From: Rhynochetos jubatus
Lineage: Eukaryota; Chordata; Aves; Eurypygiformes; Rhynochetidae
Length of the DNA: 64,000 nt
NCBI GenBank assembly: GCA_027574665.1
Contig: CM050650.1
Coordinates: forward strand, 97,933,086 to 97,997,085
Direction of reading: 5' to 3'
Shown here: positions 22,063 through 36,255 of the stretch, piece after piece
How the letters are laid out: each line of letters opens with the position of its first letter
Numbering within the stretch: position 1 is the stretch's first letter
Notes under the pieces: generated by a model
What the model saw: the letters and a program-made list of their open reading frames with translations, nothing else
Databases searched by the model: none
Told to the model about the DNA's origin: nothing
Translations under genes and position numbers: made by a program

Positions 22063-25000
22063 CCCTTAAAACATACCAGCTATCCTTAAATTAGCTTGTT
22101 AGGGTTTTTTTTTTTTTGGTAGGTTTTCCCTTTGTTTTTTTTGCCTAGCAGTAGCTCAGAGTTCAGTAAGGGTTTGGCACCTGCAGACCCAGATGTCTGA
22201 GTGGGCTGAGTAGCTCAGGTCATCTTCAGTGTTTTTGTGTCTTCATTGTTAGCCATAAGTAATTACTGAATTTCAAGAAAGGGCCAAAAGTGCCCACAAC
22301 TGTTGTATACTTTGAATACCATTAATTCTGTCCAGGATAATGTTACTAGGGTTTTAGTCTATACAGAGGCCCAGCATATAATCCAAAGAAATAAAGAAAA
22401 TAAAAGAAAAAAACCCTGCAACATCTTTGTTTTCTTCCATTATGAAAAAGTAACATTCAGAATAGAGAGAGGAACGAATAAAAGTGGTACCAGTGTAAGA
22501 GCCTTACTATATAAACAGTTGCAGAGACTTGGTTTCTTTCATATAACAGCTGGCAAGAGAAAACTGGCAAACATCACTTTGTAGCAGATATTCAGTGCAA
22601 TGAAGAAACAAGACTATTTCAAAATAATATGACTTTTTTATTTGCATTTCTGATGTATTAGGAGTACTGTAATCTCAAAATGCCTACTTAGACAAGAAAA
22701 TGAATGCTAATAACATGAGGCATCTATGCATGTGAGCTTTCTGTTGCATATGGGATCATAAGGGATGAGTTAACTGGTACAACAGAGGAAGATACTTATG
22801 TTCTGGGGAAGTTATTTTTGAGATATCAGCTTGCCTTTGAATTTATCACTGAAAAAAGTGATTAATCATTAAAGTACTTTGGAAACTGTTCTGTGAATGC
22901 ATTGCCCTTTCATGCTTGTCAAGCTTGGCTAGAAGTGGTGCTGGAACAACAGTGGGAGAAATCTCTTCAGTCAGAGAGGGAAGGAAAAGGAGAGAAGGAA
23001 TCCTCCTAGAAAGTATTTAATCTCTACTATGTCCCCTGCATTCCCCCAAAACCCACGTGTCTGCAGACTGTATGATGTACAATTTTAGAGGGAGGCACTT
23101 GGTAAAAGAACGCTTTTTTTACTGAAAGCACTTGTGTTGGTTGTGGATGATTGGGGTTAAAATCAAGCTAAGTCTTGGAAGACTAGAATCTTTGAGAAAG
23201 AGAAAAATAGGCTCTTCCAGGGTGGTTAATTTAATCCAAAATGCTCATATGTAAATAGCTTTCTGAAAAGCACCATTTTGTCTTTTTTTTTTTTTTTTTC
23301 TAGAAAGCAGATGACTTCACTAACTTTAGAGTTGAAAAGAAACCACCTCAGAAAAGGTAGTTACTGTACTCTTGGAAATAGCACCTAAATACAGAACCTG
23401 ATCAAAAACGTTGAAAGCCACTGGAAAAGCCTCTCCACTTCAGTTGTTTCTCTTAAGATCCTCTTTTGAAGATGCTAGCTCTCTTGAACCATGTGTCTTC
23501 TTACACATTAGAAGCAGAGGTTTTATTCCCTGGTATTCGCACTTCTTCTGAAGGCAACACCTTGTAGGTCCACTTTTCTTTCCGAAGTTCTATAGAACAT
23601 TAAAGTTACTATGGGATAAAGGATATTAAAACCCAAATGTTTGTTGCATAAAGCATGCACACATACAACCACCTTTTAAGATGAGCAATTCACATGACAT
23701 ACCCACTGACAAAATATGGCTAATTTTACCACCATCAGCCTGGGAAAGATTTGTGTTGCATAGAGACGGTGTGCAAAGACTGCACAAACTACCAAACAGA
23801 TAATCTTAAGAAAACTAGCTTATTCATGTCTGTTCTGTACCAAAAAAAAAAAAAAATCACACTAGACTATATGTAACATTAGACTTTAAATGCAAGAGAG
23901 ATTGTTTTTTTCTAAAGGAAATATGCTCCGAAGTTTTTATTGTAATCCCAAATATCCTTCTGTCTAGAAAGCTGTATCACTATCAGCTCCTCTGTCTTAT
24001 CCCCCAAAAAAGGCATATATATGGCTTTTTCTTGTGACAGAAAGTAAAACTTAGTTTTGCTTACAGGCTAATTTCCTGATGTAGGATGATGGTGATGCGC
24101 TGACGGGGTATAGAACAAGGTAGTTCATGCATTTAAGAAAAGTGTACGAGCCTTTCTCAACTCTGCTGCAACTGCTACAACCAAGGTTTGGAACAGACTA
24201 AAGGGAGTTGTAGAGATCTTTAATTCAAGTTAGTGTGTTGTTGCACCAGCAGCACTTGTACTTGGTCTCGGCCTTTTCTGGTAGTCATTGTTAACTTCAG
24301 CTGTGACGTGAAATATTCTTTAGGACTCGGGGAGTGGTGACTTTGATGTTGCTAAGGGTGAACCTGCAGTTTCTGGAAGTTTTGATTTCCGCCCCCCCCC
24401 CCAATGTGCTAGTTTAACTGCTATCAGTGTGATGCTGTTGTAAAGGTGGTGGTATGAACACAGGTAGCAAATGAAAAATATATGTAATACGGTTGTGGAA
24501 GCTATTTTGGGACCCAACCGCTGCTACTTCATCTTACTATGTGGTGGTTTTCTGTAATGTTCCTTATCACTGTCTTAAAAATAGAATATCCTTATTGTAT
24601 AAATAGATATAAAATGCAAAATGTGAAGTCTTTTTCTCCCCCTTCCCCCCACTGATTCTTTACATTCTGCTCTTGAGTTCCTTTTTTACAGCTGTAATAG
24701 ACACACCTCATGCAGTACACAGTACATTCATGTTACATACGACTGGGATGAGGCATCTCAATAACAGCCTCCTTTTCTTACAGGAGAACAAGGCTGGGCG
24801 GTTCTGAAGTACTCTGAGCAGTGGGAAGAAGTTTTTCCTCTAAATCTGAGATTCTGTTGCCCGCTGACCATAATCAAATGCCTTGCATGCATCAATGCAC
24901 TTTGGATTTTACAGGGAGTGATAGCATCTGGAATGATTGTTATTTTCACTGGTATTTAGATAAGTAGCCTACAGGAATTTTTTTTCTCATTTATCACATT

Positions 25001-27126
25001 GTTATATTTAAAATGTATGATGCTTAAGGAAAAGAAATACTAACACTGTAGGTACCTGTTTGTAAATGAACACTGCATTTATGTTGTGAAGAAACAAACC
25101 AAGTCACCAAGGAGATGTTTCTCATAAAGTTTGTTGAGTTAGGGGGGACCTGGTCAAAATGAGATCTCTCTGGAAACAGATAGTAGTCTCAAGGTACATA
25201 AAGAATAAATACTTCTTACATGTTGGTATAACAGCTTGAGATCAATGGCATAGTAGGAATTTGATGGTAGCTTTGCAAAGACATACATATTTTATATTTT
25301 TACATGCTCTGTTTAGTTTTAGTGAAGACAGTGGGAACATTCTTAGGATGCATAAAATCGATTTTTTTTTTTCTAGAATAAAGACTTTACTTGTAGCAAG
25401 GAAATAAAAAAAAGGAGTGATATTGTACAGTCTGCTGTGCTTGAAAAATATCTGCACAAAACTGCTTTCCTAAAATCATACACATTAAGTTACTGCGTAA
25501 GCTTATCATTAACATGTTCTCTTCAACACTTAATTTCAGCCTGGAAATAAATAAGTGTAGCAGCAAGACCTTTATTCTACCTACCTCAAATAACTTGAAA
25601 TCTGTTGAATAATATAGTCTCTGACATGAATAAGAAAATTTTTTCATTAGTTAGCATGTTATTATTTTCTGAATAATTACCTCTCATACTTTTATAACTA
25701 GGAAAATAGAAAGAAAACAGGCTATTTCAGTATAGTACTATAGCTGTATGTAACAGAAATACCAAGTATTCCTTTCAGGGCTTGAACAGGGAAATATATA
25801 GGTTTTGATTCACTAATGTACAACTTCACTTTTCTTCACTTTTATATTACTTCATTTCCTGGCCGATGGAGTCTATTATTCAAGAAATGAGCTATGATAA
25901 AGTTGGAGGTTTATCAGCCAGTGCAATGGCTTATAAGGAAAACCAACAAGTATAGGACTCAGGAGATTTTATAATATACCTATTAACTGTCTCTTTTGAT
26001 TTTTAGGCAATTTTTAATTAAAATATTTCTGTTTATTAAATTATTACTGTTATATAACTTAGAGGACAATGCGGTACTGTTTTGGTGGGTAGGATGCTGT
26101 TCATGGACACATCCTAACTCTTTTTTTCTGGATGAAAGGAGGAATATTCACTGAAATTTGCAGAAGAATAGCAGTACCACTACTTCCAACAATTATTATC
26201 AACTAACTTTGCAGTAGGTGTTAAAGAATACAAGTGTACTGGTCTTAAATTGAAGGTAAATTTCTCAGTCTGGTGAGGGGAGGACTGACAAGATGATGAG
26301 GAAACAAAAGATGGTACTCTGTAGTTTTTCTTTCCGTGGTACATGTAAAGCTTCATGTTCTTTTGAAGCTTCAAGTTGGTTTTTTTCAGGAGTGTGATTA
26401 GAAGTTGTAGTAGATTATATGTGAATTGTTATTGTTATGTTGTTCCGGCATCCAGTATATTTGTCAAGTTTTAAATGAAATTTCCAGCACAGAAAGCTTA
26501 GGGTCATCATTTGACATACATCTTGTGTTAATTCAAAAAACATTGAAAAGTGGTTGTTGCTGTATCTATCTGTAGCAGCGTAAAGCAATTTTACTAGGCT
26601 TTGGAATAAATACATATAAGATGATACACATTTTTCAGCTGACTCTGACATCGAACTTCATGAATAAAAAAGACCCTATTAATCATGAGGTGATAGAGTC
26701 ACATACATTGTATTTATCATTCTTGTAAGAGAGTGAGTGGTATCTCGTTAATGTTTTGAGTAAATGCATAGTAATTATACAAAACAAATAAGAAAATAAA
26801 AACCACAACTTGTACAGAAGCTTAAACATTGCTCTCGAACTTTTATGTTAATACTTTACAAATGATAGTGTGTGCAAGTGGTGAGTGTAATTTCTTACTG
26901 CATAGCTGAGTAGTATGCATATGTGAATAGTTTATTCCATGGCCTGAAAACAATGCAAGGCAACTATATATAATTGGTGTGCAACGTCAGATGTGCTCAT
27001 GCAATCTACGGAAAGTACACAAGGAGAGTGCAGAAAGAATACAAAAACAGTATTTTCAAATAATCTTTACTAGTCTAAAAGATCAATGTTCAATATCACG
27101 GTTTATATTCCTTGGAATTGACACAG
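22063..27126. other. Unique AT-rich intron
   Basis: No repeat family was recognised in these 5 kb. Noted details are the exon-like segment at 23304-23356 with its 17-T tract, an A run near 23842-23855, and an 11-base C run at 24392-24402. Confidence 0.45.
23304..23356 (+). other. Exon-like segment with polypyrimidine tract and splice sites
   Basis: A run of 17 T then CTAG ends at 23303, and AAAAG|GTAGTT follows at 23356/23357. Read in the phase left by the KHDRBS2 exon, the 53 bases stay open for 17 codons (KADDFTNFRVEKKPPQK). The length is not a multiple of three, so inclusion would shift the frame of the next exon. The peptide is not recognised. Evidence is splice-site shape only. Confidence 0.25.
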
Positions 27127-27350
27127 CATAGAATCATAGAATGGTTTGGGTTGGAAGGGGCCTTAAAGATCATCTAGTTCCAACGCCCCTGCCATGGGCA
27201 GGGACACCCTCCACTAGACCAGGTTGCTCCAAGCCTCATCCAGCCTGGCCTTGAACACTCCCAGGGATGGGGCATCCACAGCTTCTCTGGGCAACCTGTG
27301 CCAGTGCCTCACCACCCTCTCCATGAAGAATTTCTTCCTGATATCTAATG
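27127..27350 (-). mobile_element. CR1 LINE 3' end, antisense
   Basis: The plus strand opens CATAGAATCATAGAATGG and continues through the reverse complement of the family 3' end. On the minus strand it encodes the ORF2 C-terminus (LDIRKKFFMERVVRHWHRLP through LDEAWSNLV and stop). 5'-truncated, and same subfamily as the copy at 5660. Confidence 0.9.
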
Positions 27351-27658
27351 TATAACCAGAGTACGTGGGGATGGGTCTGTTGTCAGGTGGGAGCAAAAGA
27401 CTACAGATATTTATTGAAATACTCATTTTGGATCTATAGTAGATAATTTTGTGGGAAATGCAGAATCTTCACTTCTATGTCAGGCTTTCAAATATGAGCT
27501 TATTCATACAACCCTTGAAGCAAGCAGAAGCCATGACTGCCAATTTGATATGCAAATGAAATAATTTTATTTCGGTTGATTTGTAATAATCCTGGTGTGG
27601 TGTTGGTTTTTTTTTTGTTTGTTTGTTTTTAAACCCAATGGATTAGAAACCCCAGTGT

Positions 27659-27816
27659 TTTCCCAGAGAGGTTGTGGAGTCTCCTTCTCTGGAGATATTC
27701 AAAACCCGCCTGGATGCATTCCTGTCCAACTTGCTCTAGGTGAACCTGCCTTGCCGGTGAGGGGTTAGACTAGATGATCTCCAGAGGTCCCTTCCAATCC
27801 CTGGCATTCTGTGATT
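27659..27816 (+). mobile_element. CR1 LINE 3' end
   Basis: Starts in TTCCCAGAGAGGTTGTGGAG and runs through GATATTCAAAACCCGCC and GGTTAGACTAGATGATCTCC to CATTCTGTGATTC. It belongs to the subfamily with CTCCAGAGGTCCCTTCC, which differs from the copies with AAAGGTCCCTTCCAACC. Confidence 0.85.
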
Positions 27817-29100
27817 CGGTTATTTTTGCACTCTGTCCAACCTGATTGTGTTCATATGTATACATTACTTTTGGTGATTCCTGAATGTTTTATCTGTGCC
27901 TTGAGATCTTGCTTGCTTTTCTTCAAGGAAGGGAAGAATTAAAATCCTTACTCTTAATGATGAGTTGATTACATAGATGACTTTCTAGTGTAAGACAATT
28001 TTTTTTCTACTCCTTTTCTTTGCACCTCTTCTTCGATCACTGTCCTTTGAAATTTCATTTAGTGCACTGTACTGATGGAAGTTTTTCTGTAAGCTTTGGA
28101 AACAATTTTAGAACTTTACTAAGCTGTACAGTCTACCCAAAGTCGGAGAGTCACAGGCTGGACTCTTGTCTAAGTTTGAAGAAACAGAGAACATTCAAAC
28201 AGGTAGCTATAAGTGTTTAACAAACCAGTGAAATACAACCTGAAGTCTTACAGAGCTTGGATTTAGATTCTTTTTTAAGGCTTCCCACCTCTTTTCAAGG
28301 TGTCCTCTCTAACGCTATTGTTCATACTGTTGTGTTCTGCAAGAAGAGGAGTAGTAAGACGTTACTGTCCCTCCGTATTTGTTTTCTTACCTCTTAAAGG
28401 CCTTGAAGCTTGTCAGTGGCTTTTTCTTTTAGACGTGTAGCAAGACATTCTTTAAAGCTGCATTCCATAAAAATGGACAGGCTTTAAACTTTATGGATGA
28501 GAAGGTGTGCGTGTATCCTAAGTATTTACTATTTTTCCCTTTTAATTATTTTAAAATAACTGTAAGCAAACCTTATGTATTATAGAAGTAGTCTTCCTAA
28601 CTCCAGTTTGATATCAATGTACACTGTAGGTCAGGAGTCATGACAAGGTGGCAGACATCAGCTTTTAGAGCTGAAAACATATTTAGTACAAAATGGAGAG
28701 CTACAGTGAGATATGGCAGGGCTGCCAACATCACTTCCATGATCCTTTTAAAGTCGTTACTGGAGTCTTTCAAATGGTTGTGCTTTTCTGAGTGCTTTTG
28801 TTTTCTTCTGCCTCTTGCCTATACCATGGTTTCTTGCCCTTGGTCTTTTTTACTAGAACTTAAGTCATCATGGAAAGTTGGTGACGGTTTTGTGTCTTTT
28901 TGTGTGTAGGAGAGAGAGAAATTTTGTGGGCTACCATATAGTATAAGTCTGCATTCAGACTCAATGATCCATTGTGGTCACACAATTCTGTGTGACTATG
29001 AAAACTCCCCACTTACTTTCATTTCACTGGTTAGGAAAATCTGGAACTGGCAATTGAAAATCACCTTTCTTCTCCCCCAAACCCAGCATTGCCTTTTCTG

Positions 29101-29227
29101 TTCAAGGCCAGGCTGGATGAGGCTTTGAGCAACCTGGTCTAGTGGAGGGTGTCCCTGCCCGTGGCAGGGGGGTTGGAACTAGATGATCTTTAAGGTCCCT
29201 TCCAACCCTAACCATTCTGTGATTCTA
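29101..29227 (+). mobile_element. CR1 LINE 3' end
   Basis: The last 125 bases of a CR1: GTTCAAGGCCAGGCTGGATG, then the CTTTGAGCAACCTGGTCTAG block and the tail CCATTCTGTGATTCT. Strong 5' truncation, as is normal for CR1. Confidence 0.9.
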
Positions 29228-32200
29228 ATTATGAGAGCAATTTTTGAGTCCATAAAGTAGAATTTAGCAGGAGCTGAAAATATGAATGATATATGATGAG
29301 TAATACATAATGAATTACTCTTTATCAGCTGTCCTGAATTACAGGACATGCAAACCAAAGCAGCAGTCATTCTCTCAGTGTTAAAGGAGCCGAGAGTTAA
29401 CCACTGCAAGTCTTTCTTTTGCTTTGCAGACCCTTCTGTACTCTTGCCATTAGTGCAGTACTGTCTGAGAGCTGCTGATGCCCTTGCTGGAAGGTAGCTA
29501 CTACAAATATGTATGACTGGTTTTCCAAGCCGTTAGATATCTAAAAGTAGGTTTCTGCTGGGTTTTCAGGTGCCTGAAGTTACCTATATGCAAGTTTCTG
29601 GTGGTTTAAAGGGAGTTAATTCTCTGCTTCCTCAGGTATGTTTGAAAATCTACAAGACATCTGCCTATACCTGAGCATAGCAAATTATGTGTGTGAAATG
29701 CACAATCTTAAAGCCATGCTTTGCATGTGAAGTGCCAAGTCATCAGCAGATGCAGTCCCAGTAGTATCAAGGGCATTGTTTTTCTCTTGGCTTCTTGCTA
29801 GTTGTAAAACTTTATAGAAGCCAGACTGCATAACAGGTGTCGCCCTTTTACTTTCTGTATTCATTATGTAGCTGACACCTGACTACATTTGTTTTGTCCG
29901 TGGTTTTGTTGATTGACCCTCACACACTCTTCTCTCCCTGCCCATTTCAGATAGACCAGTTCATCTCTATAATACCTAACTCTTATTTCCTTAACAACAG
30001 ATGGTATATGTTCTTGTCCATATGGTTGTCCTGACTGTATACATGTAGCATTTCTATGTATGATTTAAGTATGGACATCTTTGTGCCTTTCAGATACAGA
30101 GTTCTCTCTGTGGAAATTAAAAAAAAAAAGAAGAAAAAAAGGATATTTTATTTTAACACTTTAATAATGCATTGCAATAGGAAGGGGAAATGGGTATTTC
30201 AGAGATTCTTAGGTACAAAGGCTAATATTGCAGGTTGTGCAGGGTGGGTTTATATATCTAGATACTGGTGGTAAATAACAGAGTAAAGAATTTCTTAATC
30301 CTTGGATATAGTAGTGCATTTGTGCATATACTGATAGTCATAGATCAGAAATCTTTTATTCTGATGCAGCTCCAGTGTTGTTCACTGTGGTATTTTATCC
30401 CTCCTCTGTTAAGGAACTATATTCCTGATTTTCTGGAGCCCTGTCCATGCCACTCTTTAGTGGGCTCCTATACTCTGTACCTCACGGAGTTTGTGTGCTG
30501 ATTAAACCATGACAGTTTGCCATTCTCAGACCCCAGAGAAATGCACATCTTCCTTCCTTGCTAATTCTTCACATCCCTCATTTCTTCACAGAGAGGCTTG
30601 TCACCACTGAATTATTCAACAATCTGCCTCCCACTCATGTACAATGTAAACTGTATCATCTAGAAATGAAAGTTAAGTATTCCCTGCCAGAATGTCTTTT
30701 TGACATAATTTCTTCAAAATATAACTTCAGTTTTAAAAAGATAGTAAAATTATTTGGTAAATGTAACCTTTGCAAAAGGCATTTTCAGGGTTTCTAGTCA
30801 ATCTGTGTGTAGAGCAGTGCATTAGGTCCTGCAGACAGAAGCCACTGTGACCATTAGGGTTGTATCACGTGCACCGCATCCTTGAGGTTGAAATCTTTGA
30901 TGTTCAGAACCTTCTAATTTCTTCCCAAGAAATCCTGCTTTCTTCTTGGCCTATTCCTGCTGTGTCAAATAATACATCAAGACATCGTAATTCAGCCAAG
31001 CGTACAGATTTTCTGAGGATGACTTTCTCCAAGCACTGTGTATTGCTTGTAGACAAATAACTTTGTATTTCCACAATGCATGTCATTGCTAACAGGCTGC
31101 TTAAAACAATACTGACTTCATAAATTCATTAGATCGTCTGTGTTATCAGTACGTTTAACTGATGTTCATTCACTTAAAACACAGAAAATTAACTAAATGC
31201 AATGGAAAAAAAAGCTTACATGCATTTAACCATGCAGATAATTAGTGTGATTAAATATGTCTTTTCAGAATTATTAGTGGAAAATTATTGCAGAAAAAAA
31301 CTGTGAAAAACATTATAAAACATAAATAGTGTGTACTTACATAAGAGTACAGTTGTTTGCTTCATAAATACTCAATAAGGTATTAACTTACATAATTTTG
31401 TATGTAAGTTCTCTTTTTTTTCTGTGGGAATGGCTGTGGAATATACATGAAGTCAGAGAAATCGAAAAGCTGAAAAGGTTATGTATTATGCTGGTGGGAT
31501 TGGTCACTGCGATAGAGGTATTTTATTATTTCTTTACTGGTTTTTACTTAATTTTATACTAATTTGGATAATATATGCACTGAATGTGTGTATCAATCTC
31601 TCTTATGTACTTCTGGTATTAAATTGTTACAAAAACCTTTTCATATTGCAGAATGAGATGCTGTAGCTTCATCTTTTCATGTTAGGTTCAGAGGATTTTT
31701 TTTTTTCTGACTTCTTGATGCTTACTGTCCAAGTGAGTTACACAGAAGAGGAAAGTACCAGATGCCTGCATTATCACTGCAGGATACCCCTTAGAGCCTA
31801 GTAGATGACTTAGGAAGTATTTTTCTGCAGCCTGACTAGACCAGTTTGTTTAGGGAAATGTGGATATTATAAAACTGGATCTATTTGCAATTACCAGAAG
31901 GCACCTTAACACATGGCAGTGATCAGGATGGAGGGAATGTGATGTTCAGGTGTGCACTCTACGCACTTTTCCATTTTTTAAATCAGTCTGGATTTTTCCT
32001 TCTTTCTCTCCTTAGTTTTTTTTTCCCTTTTAATTTCATAATGATTAAACAAGTTTTTCTTGGGCAGATAAAGAGTGCTCTTCCAGGGAATGGGAGACAG
32101 CTTTTGATATTATTTCATTAAGCATTAGAAAGAAGCAAGAAAAAAGTATTCAAATTTCTGTATAAGGTTTTGATATGATTTATTGCTTGCAAGTTTGTTA

Positions 32201-35200
32201 TAATTCTGGTAAAAGAAATCACTGTATTGCTTCAGTGGGAAGTAATTTGTGTGTTAGAGGTTAGAGCAATAGTATATTTAATTCAATCAAACCTTACAGA
32301 TTTATAAACAATCAATACATCCAAGACCTCCAACAGAGTTACAATGTCTTTTAAAGATTTAGTGTTGCAGTAACAGCATGTTTGTAGAGATAATAAGGGG
32401 CCATATGCCACTTCTGTACTGCACCTGCAATTTGCACTGATGTCTGCTCAAGATGCACCCGAATGGGTTGAGTCTATATGCCCTCTGTAACTGAGGTCAG
32501 CCAAAAATTATCTATCCAGTTCAGTGCCCCATAGAGCTTTTGTGACTTTTTTTCTCCTGCCTTCCTAAGCAGGGCAGATCAAAGAGAAAATGACGATGTG
32601 GCTACAGAGATACTGTACTTGGTAGAGAGAAACCATTAACGTGAATTTACCATCTTCTGAGCAGTTTCGTGACCCTTGGTCACACAGCTTGCAATTCCTG
32701 CTTTTTAAGCCTACTAAAATAATTCATTTTCTCCTAAGCAGACTAATCCACTGAGGAGTTACTAACCTTCAAAGTCATATATTTTTTTAATGTATTTTTA
32801 GGAACCTCTTCTAGCTTGACATAGTTCTTATTCCTTTCTTGCTTATACCAAATGCATCATAGTTTCATTTCAGAGAAATAAGGTAATTAAAGTAAATAAA
32901 GTAAAAAAATAATTTTCTGCACTTGATACGCTTTACTGATACGGCAAGAATAAACTGTCCTCATTCAATTTTGAATGTAGAAAGATTAGTTGACATGCAG
33001 TCTGTCACTCCTTAGAAATTTCCATCTTGTATAATGAGCCCTTGTTAATTAATACACAAGGATGAATGCAGAAACAGGACATTCCTACGTAATATTTAGT
33101 CCATCTGTGTGAACTTAAGATGGCTTTTCCACTAAGATTATTTTTCTGTTGTTCCTTTTGAATTCCTCATGCCTTCATTGCCTTCTTAACAGGGCTTTCC
33201 ATTCCTGTGGATGTTGCAATTGAGAGAAACTAAATGAACATCCACTATCCCCATTTGTCTTTAAGGCAAGAGAACCACTTAGGCAACTTTCAGTCCAATT
33301 TTGGTCGCTGAAGCATTTTACTGGTTCTGATTAGTCCCACAGAGTGGGAGCATCCTCGTCTTATCAGTTCAGAAGAGTCATTAAAACTTGTGTAAGCTGT
33401 GGTGATGCATGAGCTAGGGGTATGTAAATTCCCTGTTAGCAAATGCATTCTTCATCTTGTCAGTTTTTGCTACCTGCTGTTAACTCTGTAGGTAACCCAC
33501 TGCAGCTGATCGAGGAAAAAATAAGGAAAGCAGATTGCTTGTAAAGAAACAGCAGAGGTGATCCTTACACCTTCATAATTAAGCTTCTTTGGAAGACCTT
33601 GTATTAAAAGTTGGTTTTCATGCCATTTGGATAGAACGGCAGTGCAATGTGGCTTTTGTAATAAAAGGTTATAACAAATCTGAAATTTTCCCTGGGTATA
33701 CAAAGACAGAGGAATTAGCACAGCAATTAAGTCACACCACTTAATTAAAAGATGTATTTTAATAGGATGGGTTCAAGTAATGTCTTTATTTTGAGCTGTT
33801 TTCATGTGTTCTGGTGGCACTCAGTGCATGAGGTTGTTCATCTCAGCTGACACCAGTGTGGAGTTACAGGGTGATGCACGTTTGAGCTGACCTTGAAGAA
33901 TATCTCCATTGCAGCTGAACCAAGCAAACTACTTACAGGCTGGTTTTATTACTTGTTTGTGGTTGGGTTTCTTTGGTTGGTTGGTTGGTTGGTTGGTTGT
34001 GTTTTTGTTGGGTTTTTTTTTAATCCTGCAGTGATTTTTGAACAGTTGGGTTTTTTCCTAGTAAATGCAAGGTCAAGTACTTTTCTTTATGCGCACTTCA
34101 GTTCTACAGTGACTACCCATCAGCTTGGCAGGTCGGTGATAATATATAATAAAATCCAGTACAGAACCCTACAAGAGTTTGATTTAATGTAAAAATATTT
34201 GACGATACTTGAACTTGAATGTAATGCAATCCATGTTATAAGAAGGAACAATTGTATTTAAACTGATTAATATTACCAGTAAGCAAAAATTAGCTGTGAC
34301 ATTTCTTCTCTCTCCACATCATTTTCTGAAAGCAATCCACTTAGCAAGTACCTGCCAATTTTCATATAAATTCATTCATTGCTCTTGTAATGCACATAGC
34401 AGCTGCATTGTAATGTCCTTTCAATAATGTTTGAGTAAGTTACTTAACATCAGAAATTGTGGGAGTACCATAAATGTCATTAATGATACAAACAACAAAA
34501 CTTGACATTTTGAATTTATTCATCAATATATACAATAGTGGTTTTACACTGAATTAGATTTCTTGCATTGAAAACTAAATTTGGTACTGTAGGAGAACAA
34601 AGAGTGATATAGTAATGCATACCACGTGCCCCTATTTTTCTGTGTTGTTGTGCACATATCTAAGAAGTAAATGGACTACCCAGGTTACTAGGTTAGATAC
34701 TATGCAAAATACTGAAGACAGGGTGTTTTTGTAGGATTGTTGCTGTTGAAAGTGTGTGTCGTGTTGTTCTTGTACATGAGCTCAGAGAACCGGGGTAGTC
34801 TACCTCTGTTGACAGATAATGTGATGTAAGGCTGGCATTCCTTCAGTGACACCAGTTACTTCCATGAGCAAGGACCTACATGGAATTGGTTTGCCTCACC
34901 ATGGGCGTTTGACACCAAGGCAGATGCTTTGGGTGTTTTTCAGATCTGACAAACAAAACTGAATCCATGATGAAGGTGCCTGCGTTTCTGAAGAGGCAGC
35001 CCTGGGCCAGTCGGGATGCCCAGTTTGAAGCGTCTGAGATATCTGTGCTCAGGCATCTAGATCCCAGGTGCTTACCAATTTCCATAGTCAAGATTACTTA
35101 GGCTTACCTATTTGATCGCTAATTACTGCTAATTGGTTTTGAATGATGGTGTGTTTGTGTGTGGCAATATTATTTTGTCAGAATGTGGCAGTGTTACACA

Positions 35201-35234
35201 CCACCACTAGAAGTTGTCATTCAGTGTAAGTTAG
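29228..35234. other. Unique AT-rich intron
   Basis: No element was assigned in about 6 kb. An A/G run lies at 30120-30141 and the TTGG microsatellite at 33973. A short piece ending GATTAAACCATGACA near 30500-30515 resembles the minus-strand start of an LTR but its flank does not support it. Confidence 0.45.
33973..33999 (+). repeat. (TTGG)n microsatellite
   Basis: Six to seven tandem TTGG units followed by a G/T-rich stretch. A plain short tandem repeat. Confidence 0.9.
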
Positions 35235-36255
35235 TGTCGTGGTTTAGGCTCAGCTGGCAACTCAGCACCACACGGCCGCTTGCTTGCTCACTCCTTCCCC
35301 CAGTGGGGTGGGGAGGAGAAAATATAAGGAAAAGTATTTGGGTTGAGACAAGGATAGGGAGGGATCAGTCACCAGTTATGGTCACAGGCAAAACAGACGC
35401 GCCTTGGGGGAAAAAATCAATTTAAATTGTTACCAATCAAATCAGAGTAGGACAATGAGACACAAAACGAGATCTTACAAAGCTTCCCCCATGCCCTTCA
35501 TTCTTCCCAGGCCGAGCTTTGCTCCCGATTTCCCTCCCTCCTCCCCCTGAGCAGCACAGGGTGGTGGGGAACGGGGGCTGTGGTCAGGCCATCACACCTT
35601 GTCTCTGCTGCTCCTTCCTTCTCGGGGGAGGGATCCACACACTCTGCCGCTGCTCCAGCGTGGGGTCCCTCCCACGGGAGACAGTCTTCCACCAACTTCT
35701 CCAGCACGAGTCCTTCCCATGGGCTGCCGTTTTCTCCTCTACCTGCTCCAGCGTGGTCCCTTCCGAGGGGTGCTGTCCTTCAGGAGCGGACTGCTCCAGC
35801 ACAGGCTGACCACAGAGTCAGGGGCTCTTCAGGCACATCCCCCTGCTCTGTCGTCCTTGGGGTCCTTCCTGGGCTGCAGCTGGGTCTCTGCTCCCCCGTG
35901 ACCCTCCATGGCTGCAGGGCACAGCCGGCCTCACCATGGGCTGCAGGGGAAACTGCTGCAGCCCACCTCCTCCCCACCTTTTGGCACTGACCTGGTGTCT
36001 GACTGGTTGTCTTTCTCACATCCCACTCCTCTTTCCTTCCACTCCTCTCTCCACTCTCTTTCTGCTTTTGCTGCTGCTTTTCTTTTTGTGTTTTCCCCTC
36101 TTAAATATGTCTAATCACAGAGGTGCTGACTGGCTTGGCCAGAGGTGGGTCTCACTTGGAGCCAGGGTAGCTTCTAGCAGCTTCTAAAAGCCATCCCTGT
36201 GGCCCTTCCCTGGCTTCAAAGCCCGGCCCCCCAGCACTCCCCACACTGAGGTATA
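35235..36255 (+). mobile_element. Long GC-rich solo LTR, avian ERVL-like
   Basis: It opens TGTCGTGGTTTAGGCTCAGC and continues with the CTCACTCCTTCCCCCAGTGG block. The middle is a long GC-rich stretch with repeated CTGCTCCAGC and GGGCTGCAGGG units. Late blocks are TTTTCCCCTCTTAAATATG, CTGACTGGCTTGGCCAG and GCTTCTAGCAGCTTCT. The 3' edge is approximate: the preceding five bases GTTAG are not clearly repeated after it. The larger size and GC-rich core mark it as a different subfamily from the LTRs at 1726 and 49551. Confidence 0.75.

Noticed and set aside
30420-30515. Possible minus-strand LTR start (GATTAAACCATGACA)
   Set aside because: Only about 15 bases resemble the LTR end; the following sequence lacks the CACTC/CCAGTGG blocks.
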